Shown here one piece after another: positions 1 through 5,623 of a stretch of DNA of 7,280 nt (position 1 is the stretch's first letter; every line of letters begins with the position of its first letter). The position numbers and the translations under genes are program-made. The notes under the pieces are model-generated. The model was not told the DNA's origin and did no database searches. It saw only the letters and a program-made list of their open reading frames with translations. Location of the stretch: NCBI GenBank assembly GCA_964430695.1, contig CAYSFO010000054.1, positions 1 to 7,280 of the forward strand. The letters are read 5' to 3'. The DNA is from MGBC108787 sp964430695. GTDB lineage: Bacteria; Bacillota_I; Bacilli_A; RF39; UBA660.

Positions 1-152
1 GATTAGAACAAGGCAAAGAAGAAGGTGCAAAACAAAAAGCAATTGAAACCGCTAAAGAATTATTAGTATTAGATCATCCTAAGATGGCTATAGAACAAAT
101 TTCTAAAATTACAAAATTATCTCTTGATGAAATAGAAAAGTTAAAAAAATAA
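1..152 (+). CDS. Rpn-family PD-(D/E)XK nuclease/putative transposase, C-terminal end (5' truncated by window)
   Basis: Only the last 49 codons are visible, read in the frame that starts at base 3 and ending with TAA at 150-152. The peptide runs from LEQGKEEGAKQKAIETAKEL to SLDEIEKLKK. This is the usual tail of Rpn-family proteins (PD-(D/E)XK nuclease family transposases): a Gly/Lys/Glu-rich helix (GKEEGAKQKA), then a helix with a leucine pair, then a short motif close to 'ISKITGLSLEEIEKL'. The catalytic core lies outside the window, so whether the gene is intact cannot be judged. Characterised Rpn proteins are DNA endonucleases that promote RecA-independent recombination. A second gene of the same family starts at 7064 in the same direction. 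The family assignment rests on the tail motif alone. Confidence 0.7.
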   Translation, partial: LEQGKEEGAKQKAIETAKELLVLDHPKMAIEQISKITKLSLDEIEKLKK

Positions 153-176
153 CTGAAGGAAAGTTTCCTAAGTTTT
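151..176 (+). terminator. Weak hairpin after the Rpn-family gene
   Basis: AGGAA (157-161) pairs with TTCCT (165-169) around a three-base loop. Below it AACT (151-154) can pair with AGTT (171-174) across a small internal loop, and TTTT lies at 173-176. The T-run is short and partly inside the stem, so this is at best a weak terminator of the upstream gene. The lower stem overlaps the stop codon. Confidence 0.3.
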
Positions 177-224
177 AAGTAATAAATTTAAGTAAATATC
201 ATAGTTTTTATTAGGTGATGTTAT

Positions 225-1370
225 TTGAAAAAATTGGGGATGTGCTTCTTAGTATTTTTCTTATTTATTGGCATTGTAAAAGCAGAAGATTTAACACCAA
301 ATGCCGAAAGTGCTATTTTGTTAGAAGCATCTACAGGCAAAGTTTTATATGAGAAAAATGCAGATGCAAAGCTTGCTCCAGCTTCAATGACGAAAGTAAT
401 GAGTATGCTTTTGATTATGGAAGCGATTGATAATGGAAAACTTAGTTTTGATGATGAAGTGATTATTAGTGATAATGCCTCCAGTATGGGTGGTAGTCAA
501 ATATTCTTACAAACAGGAGAAAAATATAAAGTAAGTGAGTTATTAAAAGGAATTGCTGTTGCATCAGGAAATGATGCAGTGGTTGCTATGGCAGAAAAGG
601 TAAGTGGAAGTGTAGAGGCTTTTGTGGAATTTATGAATGATAAAGCGAAGGCGTTAGGACTTACCAATACCCATTTTGATAATCCGCATGGACTCGATAG
701 TGAAACACATTATACAACAGCTAGAGATATGTCTATTATGGCAACGGAATTATTAAAACATGAGAAGATTTTAGAGTTTACAAGTATTTATGAAGATTAT
801 TTAAAAAAACCAGATGGTTCTAGTACATGGCTTGTAAATACCAATCGTTTAGTTAGATTCTATGAAGGGGTCGATGGCTTAAAAACTGGGTTTACAACAA
901 CTGCTGGCTATTGTATAACAACGACTGCCAAAAGAAACAATATGCGTCTTTTATCGGTTGTTATGAAAGCAGAAACGAGTGATTTACGAAGTAAAGATAC
1001 GGTGAATATGTTAAATTATGGTTTTAATACCTATAAACTAGATACACTCCTTTCTAAAGAACAAGATTTAGGGGAAGTAACAATTGAAAAAGGCAAGAAA
1101 ACAAATACTAAAGTCTATTTAGAGCAGGATGTAACGATTTTGAAAAAAGTAACGGATGAAGAAGTAAAATATGATTATAATTTGGTAGTAGAAGATATAA
1201 AAGCACCCGTTTTAAATAATGGAAAAGTAGGATATTTAGAAGTGATGGATAATGAAGGAAATATTCTTAATGAAATAAATGTGATTGTTAAGGAAGAAAT
1301 TAAGAAAGCAAATATTATTGATTTATTAGAGAGGGTTTTAAAAATGCTTTCCAGTGGTAATCCAATTTAG
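225..1370 (+). CDS. dacF: D-alanyl-D-alanine carboxypeptidase (DacF/PBP5-type, peptidase family S11)
   Basis: This is a secreted serine DD-carboxypeptidase that removes the terminal D-Ala from peptidoglycan pentapeptides and so limits cross-linking. All three penicillin-binding motifs are present at normal spacing: SMTK (catalytic Ser54, Lys57), SGN (114-116) and KTG (220-222). An N-terminal signal peptide (Lys2-Lys3, hydrophobic residues 5-18, likely cleavage after V-K-A at 20) precedes the catalytic domain (about 25-260). A beta-rich PBP5 C-terminal domain (about 265-350) and an amphipathic tail (about 357-376) that can anchor the protein on the outer membrane face follow. At 381 residues it is of normal family length. 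The start is TTG: AGGTGA at 213-218 lies six bases upstream, and this start keeps the two lysines of the signal peptide. ATG at 240 would lose them. In B. subtilis dacF lies directly upstream of spoIIAA and is expressed in the forespore. The same order here, with two genes inserted, supports the dacF name over dacA or dacB. No convincing promoter was seen upstream. Confidence 0.93.
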   Translation: MKKLGMCFLVFFLFIGIVKAEDLTPNAESAILLEASTGKVLYEKNADAKLAPASMTKVMSMLLIMEAIDNGKLSFDDEVIISDNASSMGGSQIFLQTGEKYKVSELLKGIAVASGNDAVVAMAEKVSGSVEAFVEFMNDKAKALGLTNTHFDNPHGLDSETHYTTARDMSIMATELLKHEKILEFTSIYEDYLKKPDGSSTWLVNTNRLVRFYEGVDGLKTGFTTTAGYCITTTAKRNNMRLLSVVMKAETSDLRSKDTVNMLNYGFNTYKLDTLLSKEQDLGEVTIEKGKKTNTKVYLEQDVTILKKVTDEEVKYDYNLVVEDIKAPVLNNGKVGYLEVMDNEGNILNEINVIVKEEIKKANIIDLLERVLKMLSSGNPI

Positions 1371-1373
1371 ATT

Positions 1374-1420
1374 TACATTTGTTTACGGCCGTAGGTTGTA
1401 AATAAATGTATTTTAATTTT
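1374..1420 (+). terminator. Probable rho-independent terminator of dacF
   Basis: Arms of 13 bases, TACATTTGTTTAC (1374-1386) and GTAAATAAATGTA (1398-1410), pair completely with one G-U, leaving an 11-base GC-rich loop. The T-rich run TTTTAATTTT (1411-1420) follows. The stem is AT-rich, so it is weaker than the others in the window, but its position just after the stop codon fits. The loop contains most of a separate 10-base palindrome (1384-1393). Confidence 0.65.
1384..1393. repeat. Perfect 10-bp GC-rich palindrome TACGGCCGTA
   Basis: TACGGCCGTA equals its own reverse complement. It overlaps the left arm and loop of the dacF terminator hairpin and stands out as a GC-rich island in very AT-rich intergenic DNA. 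It may be chance, part of the terminator fold, or a binding site upstream of the LCP gene. Function unknown. Confidence 0.4.
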
Positions 1421-1424
1421 ACGG

Positions 1425-1433
1425 TGCTATAAT
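1425..1433 (+). promoter_or_regulatory. Extended -10 promoter for the LCP gene
   Basis: A consensus -10 TATAAT (1428-1433) is preceded by TGC (1425-1427), giving an extended -10. No good -35 lies 16-18 bases upstream, where the sequence falls in the right arm of the terminator hairpin. Extended -10 promoters can work without a strong -35. The -10 ends 26 bases before the start codon, consistent with a short leader. Confidence 0.55.
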
Positions 1434-1459
1434 ATAAATAGTGTATAAGTGAGGAATTT

Positions 1460-2917
1460 ATGGAAAATGTAAAAAATAAAAAACATAGTAAAAAAAAGTT
1501 TTTTAGGTATTTATCTCTTATCTTATTTGTGGTTACTCTAATTAATTTAGGACTTTTATTTTTCTTAAATGTAATGCCTTTTATTTATTTTAGTATTTTA
1601 GCTGGAATATTACTTGTTTTTGATATTTTTTTATCTTGTTTACTATTAGGAAAGGGTTGGAAAAAAAGATTATTTGGTACAATCCTATCCTTTATAAAAC
1701 TTATTTTAATGTTATTTATTTTTGTATATTGTTTTCATACGATAGATTTTTTACATAAGATTCAAGGTGGAAATTATAATACGGAAAATTATAGTATTCT
1801 TGTTTTAAAAGAGAGTCAATATGATAAATTAAAAGAATTAAAAGACAAAACTGTTGGAATTATTAAACTTGGTGATGATTACGGATTAGAAGAAGCAAAG
1901 AAACAATTAAATAAAAAAGGTCATTTCAATTATCAAGAGAATGATGATTTGACTACTTTATTGAGTCAACTTTTAGAAAGAGAAGTAGATGCTATTTTAG
2001 TAGAAAATGCAGAGAAAAGTATTTTGGAAGAAGAACATCCAGAAATTTTAGAAGTAGAAAAGGTTATTTATACATTTTCTGTGGATATTGAAATTAAAGA
2101 TGATTTAGTAAAAGATGTTAATATTATGAAAAAACCATTTAATATTTTTATTTCAGGAATTGATAGTTATGGAAAAATTAGTAGTGTCTCAAGAAGTGAT
2201 GTGAATATGGTAGTGACTATCAATCCGATGACACATAAAATTTTATTAACTAGTATTCCAAGAGATTATTATGTAAAACTTCATGGAATTAACACAACTT
2301 ATAAAGATAAGATAACCCATGCGGGTATGCATGGAATCAATTCTTCTGTTAAAACCGTAGAAGATTTATTTGGGATTGATATAAATTATTATGCCAAAGT
2401 GAATTTTACTTCTTTAGTAAATTTGGTTGATGAACTCGGGGGTATTGATGTAGATGTGGATGAAACCTTTAGGGCGTATTATGTAGAAGATAAAGTGGTA
2501 GACTATACTTTTAAAAAAGGAATGAATCATTTAAATGGAAAACAAGCCCTTGCTTTTGCTAGAGAAAGAAAAAGTTTAGCTTTAGGAGATGTGGCTCGTG
2601 TAAAACATCAACAAATGGTTTTAGAAGGAATAGTAAATAAAGTATTAACGAAGAATATCATTACAAAATATAATGATTTGTTAAATGCTTTAGAAGGAAA
2701 GTTTGTTACCAATTTAGGAACGCAAAATATTACAAAGTTAGTCAAACAACAAATCAAGAATAATGCTTCTTGGGAACTAGAAAAAAATACTTTAAAAGGG
2801 ACAAATGGTTCTGAATATACCTATTCTTATAAATCCAAAAAAATGTATGTTATGATACCAGATGAAGACTCTTTAACAGAAGCTAAGGAGCAAATAAAAA
2901 GGATTATGGAAGGTTAA
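1460..2917 (+). CDS. LCP-family (LytR-CpsA-Psr) cell-wall polymer ligase
   Basis: LCP proteins transfer teichoic acids, capsule or similar polymers from undecaprenyl-phosphate carriers to peptidoglycan on the outer face of the membrane. A Lys-rich N-terminus (residues 5-13) is followed by three hydrophobic helices (about 16-38, 40-63, 72-96). A soluble region (about 111-210) resembles half of a periplasmic binding-protein fold (Y-S-I-L-V-L at 111-116, T-V-G-I-I at 131-135, D-A-I-L at 177-180). The LCP catalytic domain runs from about 226 to 396. Its signature residues are visible: SRSD (244-247), PRD (267-269), ARER (367-370) and GDVAR (376-380), including the arginines that bind the pyrophosphate head group. 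The three-helix plus binding-protein-like front is known from some Firmicutes LytR proteins. The start has GTGAGGA at 1449-1455. It lies between dacF and the spoIIAA-like gene, where B. subtilis has nothing. The polymer it transfers cannot be told from sequence. Confidence 0.9.
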   Translation: MENVKNKKHSKKKFFRYLSLILFVVTLINLGLLFFLNVMPFIYFSILAGILLVFDIFLSCLLLGKGWKKRLFGTILSFIKLILMLFIFVYCFHTIDFLHKIQGGNYNTENYSILVLKESQYDKLKELKDKTVGIIKLGDDYGLEEAKKQLNKKGHFNYQENDDLTTLLSQLLEREVDAILVENAEKSILEEEHPEILEVEKVIYTFSVDIEIKDDLVKDVNIMKKPFNIFISGIDSYGKISSVSRSDVNMVVTINPMTHKILLTSIPRDYYVKLHGINTTYKDKITHAGMHGINSSVKTVEDLFGIDINYYAKVNFTSLVNLVDELGGIDVDVDETFRAYYVEDKVVDYTFKKGMNHLNGKQALAFARERKSLALGDVARVKHQQMVLEGIVNKVLTKNIITKYNDLLNALEGKFVTNLGTQNITKLVKQQIKNNASWELEKNTLKGTNGSEYTYSYKSKKMYVMIPDEDSLTEAKEQIKRIMEG

Positions 2918-2937
2918 ATAAAAAAATTTGTTAAATC

Positions 2938-2966
2938 TTGTCATAAAATAACATTTTTGTTATAAT
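2938..2966 (+). promoter_or_regulatory. Strong sigma-A type promoter for the unknown membrane protein gene
   Basis: The -35 TTGTCA (2938-2943) is one base off consensus. A 17-base spacer leads to a perfect -10 TATAAT (2961-2966), with TGT just before it (extended -10). This is the best housekeeping promoter in the window and shows that the gene at 2990 is transcribed on its own, not only by read-through from the LCP gene. A 16-base interrupted palindrome, ATAACA-TTTT-TGTTAT (2948-2963), fills much of the spacer and overlaps the -10. It could be an operator. Confidence 0.75.
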
Positions 2967-2989
2967 CTTTATTGGAAAGAGGAGTTTTT

Positions 2990-3997
2990 ATGAGTAATAG
3001 AGAAGAATTTGAAAAGAATCTTAAAAAAGATAAGATTTATTTGATTTTAGGTATTTTATTTTTTGCTTTCTCAGCTATATCTGCAGTTATCATTTACCTA
3101 AATGTTCAAAAAGAAATGAAAGATGTTGTCCCACTTGCAGATGTAAAAACAGAAGGAAAATATGCTTCTGTAGATGTTCAAGTTATGACCGATTATTTTG
3201 CTACTGAGGATTCTACAGCTATTGAACATAAATCTTATTTTGTATGGGATGATAAGTATATTTACATTGTTGATTTGAATGATGAAACTAGAGAAAAATT
3301 AAATGAAATCTATGATTATTCTTATAATCAAGAAGAAGATGCTGTAGCACCAGCTACGGTTACAATTAAAGGAATGACAAAAACAATTCCATCCAATTTG
3401 AAAAAGATTGCCATTGATTCTTATAATAAATTATTTAGTGAAAATTTATTAACAAGTAGCAATTTTAGTACTTATTTAGGAGTTGTATATTTGAATACTT
3501 TTGAAAGTCCAATGACATCTTTACCTATGAAGTTAGTTGGGGCATTACCAACATTCGTGATTGGAGTCATTTTATTAATCGTTTATTTAACTAGAAGTCG
3601 TACAACGAAGAAAAGTATTGAAAAATTAGAAAATAAATGGGAACAAGTTCTAAAAGAAGTAGATTCTACAGATGCTATTTTTTATAAAAAAGCAAAATTG
3701 TACTTAACAAGAAACTATTTAATTAGTTATTTAAATGGTTTAGAGGTTTATGATTATAAAGATATTGTTTGGGTTTATCCTCATGAATATCGTTATAATG
3801 GATCAGTTTCTCAAAAAAGTATCTTTGTTGTTACAAAGAATTCTAAAGCACATAAATTAGCAACAGTCAGTGCAAGTAAGAAAAATTTAGTTTTATTTGA
3901 TGAAATGTATAATACATTTACCAATAGAATGCCAGATGCTTTAAGTGGATATACGAAAGAAAACAAAGAAAAAGCAAAAGAAATGTACCAAAAATAA
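2990..3997 (+). CDS. Two-helix membrane protein of unknown function (possibly DUF6709-like)
   Basis: Function not known. The start is ATG 2990, because GAAAGAGGAG (2975-2984) is a good ribosome site for it. A longer TTG start at 2972 would put that site inside the gene. The 335-residue product has a charged N-terminus (1-15), a membrane helix (about 16-37), a non-cytoplasmic domain (about 38-180), a second helix (about 183-201) and a cytoplasmic domain (about 203-335). The C-terminal part has strands ending in YLTRNYLISYLNG and YKDIVWVYPHEYR, a pattern that recalls PH-like domains and, from memory, the DUF6709 family. Neither match could be tested. Residues 81-96 (K-S-Y-F-V-W-D-D-K-Y-I-Y) suggest a further beta domain outside. 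It has its own promoter and terminator, so it is a single-gene transcript between the LCP gene and the sigma operon. A role in envelope sensing is only a guess. Confidence 0.8.
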   Translation: MSNREEFEKNLKKDKIYLILGILFFAFSAISAVIIYLNVQKEMKDVVPLADVKTEGKYASVDVQVMTDYFATEDSTAIEHKSYFVWDDKYIYIVDLNDETREKLNEIYDYSYNQEEDAVAPATVTIKGMTKTIPSNLKKIAIDSYNKLFSENLLTSSNFSTYLGVVYLNTFESPMTSLPMKLVGALPTFVIGVILLIVYLTRSRTTKKSIEKLENKWEQVLKEVDSTDAIFYKKAKLYLTRNYLISYLNGLEVYDYKDIVWVYPHEYRYNGSVSQKSIFVVTKNSKAHKLATVSASKKNLVLFDEMYNTFTNRMPDALSGYTKENKEKAKEMYQK

Positions 3998-4018
3998 GTC
4001 ACACAAGTGGCTTTTTTT
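3996..4018 (+). terminator. Rho-independent terminator after the unknown membrane protein gene
   Basis: AGTCAC (3997-4002) pairs with GTGGCT (4007-4012), with one G-U, around the loop ACAA. A run of T (4013-4018) follows directly. The hairpin begins at the last base of the stop codon, so it closes this transcript and separates it from the spoIIAA-sigma operon. Confidence 0.85.
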
Positions 4019-4031
4019 ATGCAAATATATT

Positions 4032-4060
4032 TTGACATCCTTTGTCGAATGTGTTTAAAA
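4032..4060 (+). promoter_or_regulatory. Candidate promoter of the spoIIAA-sigma operon
   Basis: A perfect housekeeping -35, TTGACA (4032-4037), is followed after 17 bases by TTAAAA (4055-4060), a poor -10 with TGT in front of it. An overlapping GTCGAAT (4044-4050) fits the -10 pattern RnnGAAT of sigma-H, which drives spoIIA in B. subtilis, but no AGGA-type -35 lies upstream. A 7-base inverted repeat, TTTGACA (4031-4037) and TGTCGAA (4043-4049, one G-U), covers the -35. Which sigma factor reads this is open. Confidence 0.45.
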
Positions 4061-4104
4061 CTTGATTTATTTATTCTATATTTCATATAGCAAAGGTGAT
4101 GAAT

Positions 4105-4437
4105 ATGTTTCATATGGATTTAGAATATAATAAAGGAATTTTATTTGCTAGACTTCGTGGGAATTTATCTCGTAAAGGGTCTTATAAATTAAATAATTAT
4201 TTAGTACCTGTTATTTTAAAACATAAAATTAAATTTTTGGTTTATAACTTATTTGATTTAACAGAAATAGATGAAAGTGGTATGGATGCCATTTTAAATA
4301 CAAAATGTGCCATACGTGCAAACAAAGGAAAAATATTTTTATGTGAAGTTCCTAAGGAATTTAATAAAGATATTCGAAAACTTCATATTAAAGAGACAAC
4401 AAGTGAATTATCTGCATTAGATTTAATTCAAGTTTAG
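4105..4437 (+). CDS. spoIIAA: STAS-domain anti-sigma factor antagonist, SpoIIAA-like
   Basis: SpoIIAA-type proteins bind and disable an anti-sigma kinase (SpoIIAB), freeing the sigma factor. They are switched off when the kinase phosphorylates one serine. The product is 110 residues, a single STAS domain. The beta strands (about 12-18, 43-50, 76-82) and the key loop DLTEIDESGMDAIL (51-64) are clear. Ser58 in D-E-S-G has the same residue number as the phosphorylated serine of B. subtilis SpoIIAA. The start is ATG 4105, set by AAGGTGA at 4093-4099. GTG 4096 and ATG 4099 overlap that site and ATG 4114 is too distant. The next gene starts 12 bases after the stop and its ribosome site overlaps the stop codon, so the two are co-translated. 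There is no spoIIAB between them. RsbV-like function is the alternative, but the dacF and spoVA neighbours favour SpoIIAA. The tail is slightly shorter than in B. subtilis. Confidence 0.8.
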   Translation: MFHMDLEYNKGILFARLRGNLSRKGSYKLNNYLVPVILKHKIKFLVYNLFDLTEIDESGMDAILNTKCAIRANKGKIFLCEVPKEFNKDIRKLHIKETTSELSALDLIQV

Positions 4438-4449
4438 GAGAAAATAAAC

Positions 4450-5106
4450 ATGACTACAGAAGAAGCAGATATCGTTAAGGCAAATATGGGGTTAGTCTAT
4501 GAAATTGCAGGTCAATTTTATGGAGCAGAACGAGAAGATTTAATTCAAGCAGGAAGTTTAGGAATTGTAAAGGCTTATCGAAAATATAAAAAAAATGAAA
4601 ACACCAAATTTTCAACCTATGCTTTTTCCTGGATTTTAGGAGAAATGCATGAACTCGCTTCTCAAAAGCAAATCAAAATAAGTCGCGATGTATTACGTCT
4701 TTATAAATTGATAGAGAAGACAAGATATTCGTTAGCACAAAGATTAAATCGCGTTCCAACAAACGAAGAATTAGCAACCTATTTAGAAAAAGATGTAACC
4801 GTAATCGAACAAGCAATTCAAGCAGGTTCTGCAATTGTAAGTAGCTTAGATAAAGGAGAGTATGATGATCGTAGCATTTATGAAACGATTCCAAGTGAAG
4901 AAAAATTATTGATAGAAGATCGACTAGCAATTAATGAAAGTTTAGAAAGTTTAGGCAGTGAAGAACAACAAATTATTAAATATCGTTATTTTGATGATTT
5001 GACACAGAGTGAAATTGCCAAAAAACTAAACATGACACAAGTAATGGTTTCTAGATATGAGAAAAAAGGAATTGATAAAATGCGAGAGTATTACATACAA
5101 AATTAA
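4450..5106 (+). CDS. sigF: Sigma-70 family RNA polymerase sigma factor, SigF/SigG/SigB type
   Basis: This alternative sigma factor of 218 residues (B. subtilis SigF is somewhat longer) lacks regions 1.1 and 1.2. Region 2 spans about 7-77, with the core-binding motif DLIQAGSLGIVKAYRKY (30-46) and KFSTYA (53-58). Region 3 spans about 78-130 (ISRDVLRLYKLI, then RVPTNEELATYLE). Region 4 spans about 162-213, with helix-turn-helix LTQSEIAKKLNMTQVMVSRY (184-203). The last motif is close to the TQSEVAERLGISQ-VSRLEKK pattern of SigF/SigG. Its place, after a SpoIIAA-like gene and before spoVAC, matches sigF. Region 2.4/2.5 is odd: after GEM the usual R-x-L/I-R-D-D is replaced by HELASQKQ (67-74), which may change -10 recognition. 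The start ATG has AGGAG at 4436-4440. If the protein works as SigF, it needs an anti-sigma factor encoded elsewhere. SigG or a SigB-like stress sigma are the alternatives, so the exact name is held at moderate confidence. Confidence 0.82.
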   Translation: MTTEEADIVKANMGLVYEIAGQFYGAEREDLIQAGSLGIVKAYRKYKKNENTKFSTYAFSWILGEMHELASQKQIKISRDVLRLYKLIEKTRYSLAQRLNRVPTNEELATYLEKDVTVIEQAIQAGSAIVSSLDKGEYDDRSIYETIPSEEKLLIEDRLAINESLESLGSEEQQIIKYRYFDDLTQSEIAKKLNMTQVMVSRYEKKGIDKMREYYIQN

Positions 5107-5134
5107 GGAATTGTTTATAAACAGTTCTTTTTTT
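5105..5134 (+). terminator. Rho-independent terminator between the sigma gene and spoVAC
   Basis: An 11-bp stem (5105-5115 with 5120-5130, two G-U pairs) with loop TATA runs into a T-rich tract (5128-5134). It begins inside the stop codon of the sigma gene. Transcription of the sigma operon should mostly stop here, so the spoVA genes need their own promoter. Confidence 0.85.
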
Positions 5135-5139
5135 CTTTT

Positions 5140-5169
5140 GCATAAATTATTTTGATTGTTCTCATAATA
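5140..5169 (+). promoter_or_regulatory. Sigma-G-like (forespore) promoter of spoVACDE
   Basis: GCATA (5140-5144), 18 bases, then CATAATA (5163-5169) fits the B. subtilis sigma-G consensus (gHATR, 17-18 bases, CATnHTA) at every fixed position. In B. subtilis spoVA is a sigma-G operon, so the location is as expected. Caveat: the -10 ends only five bases before GGAGG (5175-5179). The transcript would therefore start at or in the ribosome site, giving a very short leader. The AT-rich background makes chance matches possible. Confidence 0.5.
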
Positions 5170-5185
5170 AAAATGGAGGTATCTT

Positions 5186-5623
5186 ATGAATAAAGATGAA
5201 TATAAAAAGTTAGTGCAACGTTTAACTCCAAAAGAAAATAAAAGTAAAAATGCGTTTGTTGCTTTTTTCGTTGGAGGATGTATCGGAGCCTTTGCTGAAC
5301 TTATGGTAACAATCATCGTTCATTGTTTTGCAGCATCTAGAGTAGAAGCTTATTTATGGACTTGTTTAATCGTCATTTTTGTTGCTAGTTTGTTTACTGC
5401 ATTAGGTTTTTTTGACAATTGGGTAACAAAAGCAAAAGCAGGTTTGATTCTGCCGACCACTGGTTTTGCCCATTCAGTTACGAGTGCTGCTTTAGATTAT
5501 AAAAGAGATGGTTTGATAACAGGAATTGGTGCTAATTTCTTTAAGCTTGCAGGTAGTGTAATACTATATGGAATTATTAGTGCATTTTTCTTTGCTGTTT
5601 TAGGGGTGATTATTTATGGCTAG
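5186..5623 (+). CDS. spoVAC: Stage V sporulation protein AC
   Basis: SpoVAC is an inner-membrane spore protein. With SpoVAD and SpoVAE it forms the channel that takes Ca2+-dipicolinic acid into the forespore and releases it in germination; B. subtilis SpoVAC behaves as a mechanosensitive channel. The 145-residue product has a soluble N-terminus beginning with the family pattern Y-K-K-L-V-x-R-L-T-P-K (6-16). Membrane segments lie at about 23-47, 55-76 and 120-143, with a hydrophobic stretch at 84-101 that holds the family signature LPTTGFAHSVTSAALDYKRD (89-108). G-A-N-F-F-K-L-A-G (115-123) is also typical. Length is normal. GGAGG (5175-5179) is six bases before the ATG. The gene overlaps spoVAD by eight bases, so the two are translationally coupled. 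No spoVAA or spoVAB lies upstream, as in Clostridium sets with only C, D and E. Confidence 0.95.
   Translation: MNKDEYKKLVQRLTPKENKSKNAFVAFFVGGCIGAFAELMVTIIVHCFAASRVEAYLWTCLIVIFVASLFTALGFFDNWVTKAKAGLILPTTGFAHSVTSAALDYKRDGLITGIGANFFKLAGSVILYGIISAFFFAVLGVIIYG

Noticed and set aside
2972..2989. TTG start for the unknown membrane protein, six codons upstream
   Set aside because: The ribosome site GAAAGAGGAG lies inside this extension and is well spaced for ATG 2990.
4053..4082. Sigma-B-type promoter starting with GTTTAA upstream of the STAS gene
   Set aside because: GTTTAA is present at 4053-4058 but no GGGTAT-like -10 follows at the required distance.
3811..4113. Minus-strand open frame of 100 codons
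   Set aside because: It lies opposite the end of a well-supported plus-strand gene, its terminator and the next promoter. It has no ribosome site of note and its Lys/Phe/Ser-rich, low-complexity content looks like a shadow.
4673..4930. Minus-strand open frame of 85 codons inside the sigma gene
   Set aside because: It is fully antisense to sigma region 3, and its Leu-rich composition is the complement of the sigma coding frame.
5026..5316. Minus-strand open frame of 96 codons across the sigma end and spoVAC start
   Set aside because: It covers a terminator and a promoter-like region and overlaps two real genes.
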